Origin: an uncultured Acetatifactor sp.
GTDB lineage: Bacteria; Bacillota; Clostridia; Lachnospirales; Lachnospiraceae
Reading direction: 5' to 3'
NCBI GenBank assembly: GCA_910577235.1
Contig: CAJTMX010000001.1
Coordinates: 161,783-225,782, forward strand
DNA: 64,000 nt
The translations under genes and the position numbers were made by a program. Shown piece after piece: positions 43,979-52,427 of the stretch. A model generated the notes under the pieces. It was not told where the DNA came from and did not search any database. It saw only the letters and a program-made list of their open reading frames with translations. Position 1 is the first letter of the stretch. Each line of letters begins with the position of its first letter.

Positions 43979-44080
43979 AATAACGATAGACTTTGCGTGG
44001 AATATGTAGTATGGTGTATCGTACAAACCGGACAAAAGAGGACTAAAATATAACAACCATGCCAAAGGAGGGATTTTATC

Positions 44081-44650
44081 ATGAAGATGACAGAAAAGAC
44101 AAAAAGGCGCCTGGCAGTCGGGGGAGGCATCGCCATCTGCGCAGGGCTGCTTGCGGCGATCAGCCTGCAGTTTGCGAAAACACCCGCAGGGGCGGATGTG
44201 CTTCCCGGAAAGGAAAGCGGTGTGGCGGAGGTCATCATCGATCCGTCCCATGCCGCGGGAGAAAGCGGCGCCGGAGGGGAAGACACAGAACTGACCATCC
44301 GGCCGGATACGGGCCAGGGGGCAGGGGAAACACAGACAGTCCAGCCCACAGACAGCCGGCCCGCCCAGACCGGGGAGCCGGAGCAGAGCATCCAGCCGGA
44401 GGTGGAAAAGCCGCAGCAGCCGGATGGGGAAACCCTGACAAACCCGGAGGAAAAGCCGGACGGGACCCCGGTGGAGACAACGCCGGAGCCGGTGGACCAT
44501 GACACCTATGTGCCGCCTGCGGATGACGGGGGAACAGGTGGCGGCGGAGGGCTGCCCGGCTTTGACTATGTGCCCAACGGGGGAGAAAATATTGAAACCT
44601 TTGCAGGTGACATGTATGAGAACGGGAACAAGATCGGAAGTATGGATTAA
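44081..44650 (+). CDS. DUF6550-like membrane-anchored protein
   Basis: A 189-residue protein with one N-terminal helix (residues ~11-30) and a long Pro/Glu/Thr-rich extracellular stretch full of PEP-type spacing (EVEKPQQPDGETLTNPEEKP). The end, NGNKIGSMD, matches what I recall of DUF6550 proteins of ICEs. It likely spans the cell wall beside the T4SS. A terminator follows at 44685. Confidence 0.65.
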   Translation: MKMTEKTKRRLAVGGGIAICAGLLAAISLQFAKTPAGADVLPGKESGVAEVIIDPSHAAGESGAGGEDTELTIRPDTGQGAGETQTVQPTDSRPAQTGEPEQSIQPEVEKPQQPDGETLTNPEEKPDGTPVETTPEPVDHDTYVPPADDGGTGGGGGLPGFDYVPNGGENIETFAGDMYENGNKIGSMD

Positions 44651-44684
44651 GCCGGACAGGGTGAAAAAGGATCATGACAGGAAA

Positions 44685-44717
44685 GCACCGTACAGGTTAA
44701 TGTGCGGTGTTTTTTTT
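44685..44717 (+). terminator. Rho-independent terminator
   Basis: CACCGTACA (44686-44694) pairs with TGTGCGGTG (44701-44709) with a mismatch and runs into eight T. Confidence 0.7.
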
Positions 44718-44735
44718 GTGGGAAGGAGGAATTGA

Positions 44736-46478
44736 TTGAAAAGCATGAAACTGAGACAAGGCAGGAAAACAAGGAAAGGATTTATCCTCATGCTGGTGGT
44801 TTCCCTGCTCTGTTCCCTGCTGTCAGGCATCCCCGTTTATGCAGTGGGGGAGGGGAACATGGACGGCGGGGGAGGCGGCATGGGGCAGGGGACCAGCCAG
44901 AACAAGTGGACGCCGGGCTATGACGGGGTGAGGGTGAGCGTGGTAAGGGCAGACGACCATTCGGTGGTCACCACGCCCATAGACCTGACGAACAAAACCA
45001 TCCCCGGAAACGTCTGCCATTTCGGGAAGGTGAGCAAGCTGCAGTACAGCGGCGGTGCAGGGCTTTCCCCAATGCAGGGAGGCTATGCGTATACGAAACC
45101 CTCCCAGGCGCTGCCCCGGATCGTCAGTTCCAGCGGGGGCGGCAATATCGCCGCCATCAAGAGCTATTTCACGGACGAGCAGGTGGTGCGCAGCATCGCA
45201 AACCTGACAGGGATGGACTTTGACGTGCTGACAAACGGGGAATACCGGCTGCTCGTTGAGCCGGTTGCCTATTATACGTTCCAGGGCGCATTTATCGCCA
45301 CCACGGCCACGGAGGCGGCCCTTTACGATGAACTGTTAAGCGGGGGGCTGCGGCGGAAGATGGTGTCCCTGTCCCATAAGAACCTCCCCCTGGCCCTGTT
45401 CCTGGAAACGCCGGACTTAGGCTTCCCGGCATGGGGCGGGAGCCGGAACACGGCGGCCTCCAATGCGGACATCAGGTCCAGCCTTGGGCTTGGCATTGTG
45501 CGTTTCAGTGACATGCCGCCGCAGATCCCGACAGTGACGGACTGCGACTATGAATACCGCACGGACACGGAGGTCATCACGGCGGTATGGATAAGCGGCG
45601 GCCAGAGCGACCCGGACCATCCGGTCTCTGTCACGTTCCATATCGCAGGAAACAGCTATACGGTGGGCGGCGTCTATTACCCGGATGGGGAGAGCCAGCT
45701 GGCGTGGGTGCGCTGGAGGACGCCCAGGGAGCCGCAGGCCATGGCGATCACGGTGGACGTCCACGGAGGCGGCTCGGCAAGCAAGGGCACCATCCGGGCG
45801 AATATCGTAGATCTGGACGCGAACCCGCCCCCGGACCCCAATGCGGACGACAGGAATGACGGCTTTTCCAGTGTGCCTGTACCAGCAAAGGGGCAGGTGA
45901 CGTCAGCCAGCTGGGGGATATGGCGTCCCTGGTGGAAAGCCCACTGGGTATGGCACAGCGACTATAATGAGGACGGGGAGGACGAGGGGTATTGGTGCGA
46001 CCACGGCTGGTGGGAGTTTCGTTTTGACACATATTCCGCCAGCCTTTCCGCGTCCATGGCCGTCACGCCGGATGCGAAATCACCCACGGCCAGCGGGAGG
46101 ACGCTGAAATCCGGGTACGGCATCCAGGAGAGGGTGGAAACCCATGTGGGCACAAGCCAGGCATCCGCGGTCACGGCGGCGCAGAATGCCGTCACCTATT
46201 TCCCGGAGTTCGGCTACCAGAGGTATTGGCGGCTTTTGGAGCGCATGGGCGGCGGCTATGACATGGCCCATGAATTTAAGGAAAACCCTTACAGCACCTA
46301 CAGCCGCAGGACCCACTTCACGCCCATCTGGTACCCGGACGGGGGCTATACGGCCTACACATGGCTCATAGACTGCTGGACGCCCGCGGGGATGCTCTCC
46401 ATGGATCTTACGGACTCCGTGACCATAAGCGGGAACCTCTGGAGCGACTGGCATATCGCCCCGCAGAACCCGGACTGA
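44736..46478 (+). CDS. Large secreted protein, candidate pilus tip or adhesin
   Basis: A 580-residue exported protein. TTG 44736 lies five bases after GGAAGGAGGA. A signal peptide (KGFILMLVVSLLCSLLSGIP) is cut near residue 36. No C-terminal anchor is seen. The body is beta-rich, with Gly-rich start, and has a Trp-rich patch near residue 391 (WGIWRPWWKAHWVWH) followed by an acidic loop. It lies between the Tad cassette and the VirB2-like pilin, so a role in surface contact is a reasonable guess. No family is recognised. Confidence 0.6.
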   Translation: MKSMKLRQGRKTRKGFILMLVVSLLCSLLSGIPVYAVGEGNMDGGGGGMGQGTSQNKWTPGYDGVRVSVVRADDHSVVTTPIDLTNKTIPGNVCHFGKVSKLQYSGGAGLSPMQGGYAYTKPSQALPRIVSSSGGGNIAAIKSYFTDEQVVRSIANLTGMDFDVLTNGEYRLLVEPVAYYTFQGAFIATTATEAALYDELLSGGLRRKMVSLSHKNLPLALFLETPDLGFPAWGGSRNTAASNADIRSSLGLGIVRFSDMPPQIPTVTDCDYEYRTDTEVITAVWISGGQSDPDHPVSVTFHIAGNSYTVGGVYYPDGESQLAWVRWRTPREPQAMAITVDVHGGGSASKGTIRANIVDLDANPPPDPNADDRNDGFSSVPVPAKGQVTSASWGIWRPWWKAHWVWHSDYNEDGEDEGYWCDHGWWEFRFDTYSASLSASMAVTPDAKSPTASGRTLKSGYGIQERVETHVGTSQASAVTAAQNAVTYFPEFGYQRYWRLLERMGGGYDMAHEFKENPYSTYSRRTHFTPIWYPDGGYTAYTWLIDCWTPAGMLSMDLTDSVTISGNLWSDWHIAPQNPD

Positions 46479-46507
46479 CCGGCAGGGCGGAAAGAAAATA
46501 TCATCAG

Positions 46508-46561
46508 GGAAAGGAAAGAGGCTGCAGGCCGGCACACCGCCGTCTGCGGCTTTTCCTTTCC
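46508..46561 (+). terminator. Strong hairpin after the secreted-protein gene
   Basis: GGAAAGGAAA (46508-46517) pairs exactly with TTTCCTTTCC (46552-46561); the interior also pairs. It may terminate or protect the upstream mRNA. Confidence 0.5.
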
Positions 46562-46582
46562 GCAAAAAGAAGGGAGATAACT

Positions 46583-46915
46583 ATGAAAATGAAGAAAATG
46601 GCTCTTTTACTGTGTATGGCGCTGCTGGTCATTGGCATGTACAGCGTCCCTGTGTATGCAAAAGGGGACGTGGCAGGGGCAATCGAGGGGACATGGACCA
46701 CTGCCTCCGCACAGATCAAGACCGTGGTCAACAAGGTGGTGTTCCCCGCCATCGACCTGATCCTGGCCGTGTTTTTCTTTGCCAAGCTGGGGACAGCTTA
46801 CTTTGATTACCGGAAACATGGGCAGTTTGAATGGGCAGCCCCTGCGATCCTGTTTGCCTGCCTGGTGTTCACGCTGACGGCACCAGCCTATATCTGGCGC
46901 GTCCTTGGAATATAG
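46583..46915 (+). CDS. DUF3852 protein, VirB2-like T4SS pilin
   Basis: A 110-residue protein with a cleavable signal peptide (MALLLCMALLVIGMYSVPVY, cut near VYAKG) and two hydrophobic helices separated by a short basic loop (FDYRKHGQFEW). This is the VirB2/TrbC layout and fits DUF3852 as found in clostridial ICEs. It would form the conjugative pilus or a membrane pore subunit, in addition to the Tad pilins. AAGGGAG precedes the ATG. Confidence 0.7.
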   Translation: MKMKKMALLLCMALLVIGMYSVPVYAKGDVAGAIEGTWTTASAQIKTVVNKVVFPAIDLILAVFFFAKLGTAYFDYRKHGQFEWAAPAILFACLVFTLTAPAYIWRVLGI

Positions 46916-46926
46916 GAGGTATTGTC

Positions 46927-47355
46927 ATGACTTTTTTTGAACAGGAGCTGCAGAAACTGTTTGGGAAGGGAACGGGGCTCTCCGATGTCCGCATTGTAGG
47001 GAACGCCTGTTATGGCAGGCTTTCGGAGGATGTCCGCGTGAAGATCCATTTTACAAACACTTTTTCCTCAGATAACTATGACGCCCTGAAGGTGGTCCTA
47101 ATCAACCGCCGCGAGGGGCCGGTTGACAGCATGGTGCTGCATTTTTCCGACCTGTGGGGGAGCAGGAAGGTAAACAATCCAAATTTCCGCGATGGAGTCT
47201 GCCCGCATATCTGGAAAGATGGCAGGGACGTAAAGTGGTATGCATACAAACCGACAGAGGCGGATTACAGGCAGCTCTCCGGGGCGGTCAGGGATTACCT
47301 GGATGTGTTCCGGGAGCCGGCGCTGGGGCAGCAGATGGGGCAGAAGATGTGCTGA
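46927..47355 (+). CDS. Conserved ICE protein of unknown function
   Basis: A 142-residue soluble alpha/beta protein (GNACYGRLSEDVRVKIHFTN; NPNFRDGVCPHIWKDGRDVK). It lies 11 bases after the VirB2-like gene with AGGAGG before it. I recall the same protein at the same place in related ICEs and as a separate family in phages, without known activity. Confidence 0.6.
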   Translation: MTFFEQELQKLFGKGTGLSDVRIVGNACYGRLSEDVRVKIHFTNTFSSDNYDALKVVLINRREGPVDSMVLHFSDLWGSRKVNNPNFRDGVCPHIWKDGRDVKWYAYKPTEADYRQLSGAVRDYLDVFREPALGQQMGQKMC

Positions 47356-47422
47356 GATAAGGGCAGGGAGGAAAAACGGGGCAGAAAATATCTATATTCA
47401 GGGAAGGAAGTGAATAGCGGAA

Positions 47423-48322
47423 GTGTTCATATGGGATTTCATCGCCGACACCGTGCTGGGCCAGATCATCGACTGGATCTATGGGCAGATAGTAGGGTTC
47501 TTGGGCGATTTTTTTATGCAGATGGGAAACATGGGGGCCGACCTGTTTGAGATGGGCTGGGTGCAGTCCATCGTGCTGTTTTTTTCTTATCTGGCATGGG
47601 CGCTGTACGCCACCGGGCTGGTGGTGGCGGTGTTTGAGTGCGGGATCGAATGCCAGAGCGGGAGGGGGAGCTTTAAGGAAACGGGCCTTAACGCCATCAA
47701 AGGGTTCCTGGCGGTGGGGCTGTTTTCCACCGTTCCGGTGGAGCTTTACAAGCTGTGCGTCTCCCTGCAGGGCAGCTTCACGGCAGGGATCACCGGCTTC
47801 GGCTCGGACTTCGGGGCAGTGGCGGCCAGCACCATCGAGTCCTTAAAGGATGCGGGGACATGGCAGGATGCCGCCTCCGCGGGGGTGTTCGGGGGGCTTG
47901 GGAGCATCACCAGCTCGATCCTGATGATCTTTATCCTGATCATGATGGGCTATGCCGTCATCAAGGTGTTCTTTGCCAACCTGAAAAGGGGCGGCATCCT
48001 GCTGATCCAGATCGCGGTGGGGAGCCTTTACATGTTCAGCGTCCCCAGGGGGTATATTGACGGCTTTACAGGCTGGTGCAAGCAGGTCATCGGGCTGTGC
48101 CTGACCACGTTCCTGCAGGCGACCATCCTGGTGGCGGGGCTGATGGTGGTAAAGGACCACGCCCTGCTTGGGCTTGGGCTGATGCTGTCCTCCGGGGAGG
48201 TGCCCCGCATCGCAGGGCAGTTCGGGCTGGATACCGGGACCAGGGCCAACGTGATGGGCGCGGTCTATGCGGCGCAGGGCGCCGTGAACCTGACAAGGAC
48301 CATCGTGCAGGCAGTGAAGTAG
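47423..48322 (+). CDS. VirB6/TrbL-like T4SS membrane channel protein
   Basis: A 299-residue, multi-helix protein from GTG 47423. About six membrane segments, a glycine/serine-rich centre, and the long hydrophobic stretch SSILMIFILIMMGYAVIKVF, as in TrbL/VirB6. The pattern GGILLIQIAVGSLYMFSVPR is one I recall from clostridial ICE TrbL proteins (DUF6045-like). It would form the inner-membrane channel for DNA transfer. Confidence 0.8.
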   Translation: MFIWDFIADTVLGQIIDWIYGQIVGFLGDFFMQMGNMGADLFEMGWVQSIVLFFSYLAWALYATGLVVAVFECGIECQSGRGSFKETGLNAIKGFLAVGLFSTVPVELYKLCVSLQGSFTAGITGFGSDFGAVAASTIESLKDAGTWQDAASAGVFGGLGSITSSILMIFILIMMGYAVIKVFFANLKRGGILLIQIAVGSLYMFSVPRGYIDGFTGWCKQVIGLCLTTFLQATILVAGLMVVKDHALLGLGLMLSSGEVPRIAGQFGLDTGTRANVMGAVYAAQGAVNLTRTIVQAVK

Positions 48323-48331
48323 GAGGCGTCT

Positions 48332-48721
48332 ATGGCAGAAGGAAAGATTGTATATATCGCATCCCCTTATGCGGGGGACGTGGAGGGCAATGTGGAGTTT
48401 GCAAAAGCAGCCTGCCGCCTGGCGATGGGGCAGGGAAACACACCGGTGGCGGCCCACCTTTTATACCCGCAGATGCTGGATGATTCCGTCCCGGAGCAGA
48501 GGGAGCTTGGGATCAGGATGGGGCTTAAGCTCCTTGGGGCATGCAGTGAACTGTGGCTGTGCGGCGGCCGCATCTCAAACGGGATGCAGGAGGAACTGAA
48601 AGAGGCATGGAAGCAGGGAATCCCGGTCCGGCGCATCCCCTGGGAGGCGGTGGCGCAGCTCATGGGGCAGGATGCAGGAGGGCAGATGCAGCCCATGGGA
48701 TACATGGGGGTAAGCCCATGA
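48332..48721 (+). CDS. DUF7768/DUF4406-like protein (deoxyribosyltransferase-like fold)
   Basis: A 129-residue protein. KIVYIASPYAGDVEGNVEFA at the start and AHLLYPQMLDD plus ELWLCGGRISNGMQEEL later match a family of nucleoside 2-deoxyribosyltransferase-like proteins common in phages. Whether it acts on nucleotides is unknown. It overlaps the cytosine methyltransferase start by four bases, so the two are co-translated and could act in DNA or nucleotide modification. Confidence 0.65.
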   Translation: MAEGKIVYIASPYAGDVEGNVEFAKAACRLAMGQGNTPVAAHLLYPQMLDDSVPEQRELGIRMGLKLLGACSELWLCGGRISNGMQEELKEAWKQGIPVRRIPWEAVAQLMGQDAGGQMQPMGYMGVSP

Positions 48722-50862
48722 CGGCGATGGGCAGCCTGTTTGACGGCATAGGGGGTTTCCCGTTAGCCGCCGTGCATAACGGGATCACCCCGGCCTGGGC
48801 CAGCGAGATCGAGGCATTCCCCATGGAAGTGACAAAGTTAAGGTTCCCCCGGATGCTCCATGTGGGGGACATCACGAAGCTTTCCGGGGCGGCGCTTCCA
48901 CCGGTGGAGGTCATCTGCGGGGGATCGCCCTGCCAGGACCTTTCCGTTGCGGGGAAGCGCCAGGGGCTTGCGGGGGAACGCTCCGGGCTGTTCATGGAGC
49001 AGGTGCGTATCGTAAAGGAGATGAGAGAAGCCGATGGGAGAAGGGGTATACCAGATGACCTTGTCCGACCTCGATACCTCGTTTGGGAAAATGTTCCCGG
49101 AGCCTTCAGCTCCGCGGGCGGCGAGGACTTCCGGGCGGTCATCGAAGAAATCGTCAGAATTAAGGACAGTTCCTGTCATGTGCCTCGACCTGACGCCGGG
49201 CGCTGGGGACCTGCTGGGGCGGCCATACTGGGAGATAAATTCAGCCTGGCTTGGAGAGTGCTGGACGCTCAATTCTGGGGAGTCGCCCAGAGACGCCGCC
49301 GCATCTTCCTTGTCGCAGATTTTGGAGGGCTCACCGCACCCGAAATACTATTTAAGCAGGACAGCCTGCCAGGGGATCCTGCGGCGGGCGGGGGAGAGGG
49401 GCAAGGAGCTGCCGCCGCAGTTAAAGGAGGCGCTGATGGTGCAGGCGGGGATCGTCTGACATATCTCCAGACAAAGGAAAAAGGCGGGGGAGCGATGCTG
49501 TGCATCAATGACCAGGGCGGCGAGAGGATGGACGTTACCGAAGATGTGGTTGCAACGCTGCGGGCGGGGATGGGCAGCCACCAGCCCCTGGTGGCACAGC
49601 CGGGGGACGGGGCTGTGCGTCCGCCTGCCATAAGCAGCTTCCATGTGAACCAGCGGGATGAGGTCATAGACCTGGGCGGGCTTTCGGGGGCGCTTATGGC
49701 GACAAGGAACATGCAGATGCAGACGTTTGTGACGGAGCTGCCCGCCTTTGGCGTGGTGAGCAAGGGGAACGGGGACTGTTTCCTGACGCCGGAATGCCAT
49801 ACCTCGCTTACAGGCGGTGGCGGCCAGGCAGGGCAGGGATATCCCTGCGTCCTGTGCCTGAATGACCAGGGCGGCAGCCAGATGCACCTGACAGAAGATA
49901 AGGCAGGCACCCTCCGGGCGCAGGAGCACGGGCACCAGCCCCTGGTGTTCGACAACCACGGGCAGGACTCCAGGTTCAGGGGGCCGGTAGGGATCTCCCA
50001 GACAGTCTCGGCAGGCTTTGGGATGGGAGGCAACAACCAGCCGCTGGTGCTGGCCTCCCAGCAGGGCCATGCAGGGATCGGGGAGGGGATATGCCCGACC
50101 ATCACCAGCGCGGCAGGGACCAGCGGGAACAACCAGCCGGTACTGTTTGAGAACCGTGGCATGGAGGGGAACAATTTAAGACCCGGCAGGGATATTGGGG
50201 CTGCTGCTGCCCCGGCTGTGTTTTCGTTAGACTCCAAGGAATCCAACAGCATGAAGTCGGCCAACCCGTATTCCGGGTGCAGGGAAACGGACATTGCCAG
50301 GACCATAGACACTACAGTCCCAGACCCCAGCAAGAACCAGGGAGGCATAGCCATCATGCAGGAAACATTCTGCATAGCGGGGAACATCATTGACCGGCAG
50401 CCGCAGAACGGCGGGAACGGTTTCGGGTACCAGCAGGATATTTCCTATACGCTGACGGCCATGGACCACCATGCGGTGTTCTCACCCCGGGCCGGCAGTC
50501 CGGACGGGGCAGGGGAACCGATACCGGCAGAAGAAAAGAATGGGGACAGGGAGGAAAGCTACCAGGAAACAGTAGGGTCCCTGTGCAGCGATGATAAGAA
50601 GGGAATCGGGAACCAGTACGTCAGCCAGGACAAATGCATCGTGGAGAAAAGGAACCTGATCCGGCGCCTGACGCCCCTGGAGTGTGAGCGCCTGCAGGGC
50701 TTCCCGGACGGCTGGACGGACATCCCCGGCGCATCAGACAGCGCGCGGTACAAGGCGCTTGGCAACAGCGTGGCGATCCCCTGTGTGGACTTTGTGCTGC
50801 GGGGGATCGCGTATTTCCTGCGGAAACGTGGGGAAAGGGAGCGGGACCCTGGGGATGCATGA
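48718..50862 (+). CDS. C5-cytosine DNA methyltransferase with long variable insert
   Basis: A 714-residue enzyme. Motif I is GSLFDGIGGFPLAAV, motif IV with the catalytic Cys is GGSPCQDLSVAG near residue 64, motif VI is VWENVPGAF, motif VIII is QRRRRIFLVADF near residue 189, and motifs IX-X are RRLTPLECERLQGFPDGWT and RYKALGNSVAIP at the end. Between VIII and IX lie ~420 residues of Gly/Gln/His-rich repeats such as INDQGGERMDVTED and LNDQGGSQMHLTED. This holds the target-recognition region. Bases 49034-49459 are also open in another frame. Confidence 0.88.
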   Translation: MTAMGSLFDGIGGFPLAAVHNGITPAWASEIEAFPMEVTKLRFPRMLHVGDITKLSGAALPPVEVICGGSPCQDLSVAGKRQGLAGERSGLFMEQVRIVKEMREADGRRGIPDDLVRPRYLVWENVPGAFSSAGGEDFRAVIEEIVRIKDSSCHVPRPDAGRWGPAGAAILGDKFSLAWRVLDAQFWGVAQRRRRIFLVADFGGLTAPEILFKQDSLPGDPAAGGGEGQGAAAAVKGGADGAGGDRLTYLQTKEKGGGAMLCINDQGGERMDVTEDVVATLRAGMGSHQPLVAQPGDGAVRPPAISSFHVNQRDEVIDLGGLSGALMATRNMQMQTFVTELPAFGVVSKGNGDCFLTPECHTSLTGGGGQAGQGYPCVLCLNDQGGSQMHLTEDKAGTLRAQEHGHQPLVFDNHGQDSRFRGPVGISQTVSAGFGMGGNNQPLVLASQQGHAGIGEGICPTITSAAGTSGNNQPVLFENRGMEGNNLRPGRDIGAAAAPAVFSLDSKESNSMKSANPYSGCRETDIARTIDTTVPDPSKNQGGIAIMQETFCIAGNIIDRQPQNGGNGFGYQQDISYTLTAMDHHAVFSPRAGSPDGAGEPIPAEEKNGDREESYQETVGSLCSDDKKGIGNQYVSQDKCIVEKRNLIRRLTPLECERLQGFPDGWTDIPGASDSARYKALGNSVAIPCVDFVLRGIAYFLRKRGERERDPGDA
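49034..49459 (+). CDS. Possible overlapping gene inside the cytosine methyltransferase
   Basis: A 141-residue frame, wholly inside the methyltransferase gene but in another frame. Its C-terminal half reads LSQILEGSPHPKYYLSRTAC then GILRRAGERGKELPPQLKEA, a pattern I recall from many free-standing small phage proteins with conserved K-Y-Y-L-S, C-x-G-I-L-R-R-A and L-P-P-x-L. The matching part of the methyltransferase frame (49384-49459) is low-information Gly/Ala text, suggesting the second frame is the one under selection there. A GTG or ATG start cannot be fixed with certainty. Confidence 0.5.
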   Translation: MGEGVYQMTLSDLDTSFGKMFPEPSAPRAARTSGRSSKKSSELRTVPVMCLDLTPGAGDLLGRPYWEINSAWLGECWTLNSGESPRDAAASSLSQILEGSPHPKYYLSRTACQGILRRAGERGKELPPQLKEALMVQAGIV

Positions 50863-50976
50863 CATTGGTGGTCCTGCATCTTTTTCCGGGAAATCCTTGT
50901 TGGGTATTGGTATAGCTTTCCCCATGCATTGCCTTTATACTTGGCTTACAGAAAACGGAGAAAGGAGAAACGGGGC

Positions 50977-51312
50977 ATGGAAAACCGTAAAAACTTATGC
51001 GCGATGATCCCGGAGGCCCTGCATGCGCAGGCCCGGACAGAGCAGGAACAGATGAACCTGACACTCAGCCAGTATGTAGAGATGGTGCTGAAGGAACACT
51101 TTGAGAATGGAGGAAAGAACATGGCAAACGGGACAACAAGGACACTGGCATTCCAGGTACCGGAGGAACTTTTTGAGAGGGTCAAGGCACACCTTAAAGC
51201 GACGGGCTTAAACCAGAAGGAATTCGTGATCGGCCTGATCGAAAAGGCCCTGCAGGAAGCGGAGGCAGGACAGGGACAGGGGACGGCAGAGGCGCCGCAG
51301 GAGAACAGCTAA
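50977..51312 (+). CDS. Tandem ribbon-helix-helix-like protein
   Basis: A 111-residue protein; ATG 50977 follows AAAGGAG. Two RHH-like units are visible: LCAMIPEALHAQARTEQEQM with its helices, and RTLAFQVPEELFERVKAHLK near residue 53. Such tandem proteins bind operator DNA as dimers. It is probably a regulator of the element or of the methyltransferase before it. Confidence 0.65.
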   Translation: MENRKNLCAMIPEALHAQARTEQEQMNLTLSQYVEMVLKEHFENGGKNMANGTTRTLAFQVPEELFERVKAHLKATGLNQKEFVIGLIEKALQEAEAGQGQGTAEAPQENS

Positions 51313-51476
51313 AAGGAAAATAAGGATGCAGGAGATGCCGCCAGCGCCACAGGGCGCGGCGGTTTTTCCGTGGCAGGGGCGATGCACGGGACGGATGCCC
51401 GCGGGGGACAGGCGGCGGGAGGAAGCGGTGTGCAGGAGCCGGATATGATTCATGAATTTATAAAGGAGGCGGTCAG

Positions 51477-51740
51477 TTGTATATTTACCCTGACAATTTA
51501 AAGGCCAGGGCCACGCTGTGGCTCTGGCAGCTCAAGGACATCGGGATCATCGGCGTGTGTGCGTTATTATCCATCCTTGCGCTGACACAGGCAGGCTTTT
51601 TTGTGCCCATCGTGTTCACGGCGGTCTATGCCTTTCTGACGATCCGCTTTGAGGACACCAGCATCCTGGACTTTATCAGGTATGCCTGCGCATTTTTTTT
51701 CGTGGGCCAGCAATTCTTTGAATGGAGGTATACGGGATGA
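51477..51740 (+). CDS. VirB3-like small T4SS membrane protein
   Basis: An 87-residue protein from TTG 51477 (AGGAGG upstream). Two adjacent membrane helices (IGIIGVCALLSILALTQAGF and the next) and the pattern TIRFEDTSILDFIRYACAFF. This is the layout of VirB3/PrgI-type subunits that recruit the VirB4 ATPase. It overlaps the next gene by four bases. The gap 51313-51476 holds a GC-rich hairpin with T-run near 51338-51366 but no gene. Confidence 0.65.
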   Translation: MYIYPDNLKARATLWLWQLKDIGIIGVCALLSILALTQAGFFVPIVFTAVYAFLTIRFEDTSILDFIRYACAFFFVGQQFFEWRYTG

Positions 51741-52327
51741 GCAGAAAGGAAAAAAGGGAGGAAAGGCAGAGGGCGTCCACACGCCAGCTGATCGGGGCGG
51801 GGGAGATCACGGATTACAGCCTTGTGACATACGGGCATGGGGAGATCGTGTACTTCATCGTGAAGCCCTCCAACATCTCCGTGCTGTCGCCGTCCAGCGT
51901 GGGGGCGAGGGTCTATGCGCTGATGACGGTGTTAAAAGGCGTGGCTGAGATCGAGATGCTGTGCTTAAACAGCAGGGAGAGCTTCGAGGACAACAAGCGG
52001 TTTCTGCGCGCCCGCATGGAGAAGGAGGAAAACCCCGTGGTGAGGAAGCTCCTGGAAAAAGACCAGGCCCACCTTGACCGGATACAGGTGCAGATGGCGA
52101 CAGCCCGCGAGTTCCTGATCATGGTCCGGCTGCGGGAGGAAAAGGAGTCGGAGGTGTTCCCCTACCTGTCCCGCATCGAGAAGTCCTTAAAGGAGCAGGG
52201 CTTTTCCGTAAAGAGGGCGGACCGGGAGGACATCAAGCGCATCCTTGCGGTGTATTATGAGCAGAACGTGACCACGGAGCGGTTCGAGGACTTTGACGGG
52301 GAGCGGTGGATCATGCCGGAGGATTAA
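51737..52327 (+). CDS. VirB4/TraC N-terminal-domain-like T4SS protein
   Basis: A 196-residue soluble protein with no P-loop. The middle, IVYFIVKPSNISVLSPSSVG and KEENPVVRKLLEKDQAHLDR and FLIMVRLREEKESEVFPYLS, resembles the N-terminal domain of VirB4/TraC-type ATPases. The ATPase proper is encoded 1 kb further on, after the Fic gene. It is either a separated N-terminal module or a distinct family that copies that fold. Confidence 0.5.
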   Translation: MSRKEKREERQRASTRQLIGAGEITDYSLVTYGHGEIVYFIVKPSNISVLSPSSVGARVYALMTVLKGVAEIEMLCLNSRESFEDNKRFLRARMEKEENPVVRKLLEKDQAHLDRIQVQMATAREFLIMVRLREEKESEVFPYLSRIEKSLKEQGFSVKRADREDIKRILAVYYEQNVTTERFEDFDGERWIMPED

Positions 52328-52337
52328 GCGTGAATAA

Positions 52338-52356
52338 TTTCCCCTGAAAGGGGAAA
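52338..52356 (+). terminator. Short hairpin before the Fic gene
   Basis: TTTCCCC (52338-52344) pairs with GGGGAAA (52350-52356) around TGAAA. No long T-run. TATACT at 52386-52391 just beyond may be the -10 of a separate Fic promoter. Confidence 0.4.
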
Positions 52357-52427
52357 ATCCGGATTACTATTGGCGGGAAATGTGCTATACTGTAAGAGGA
52401 AGTTTTGAAAGAGAAGGAGGGCTTTTT

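Noticed and set aside
49269..50390. 373-codon minus-strand frame
   Set aside because: Lies opposite the repeat-rich insert of the cytosine methyltransferase; Pro/Ser-rich shadow of Gly-rich coding DNA.
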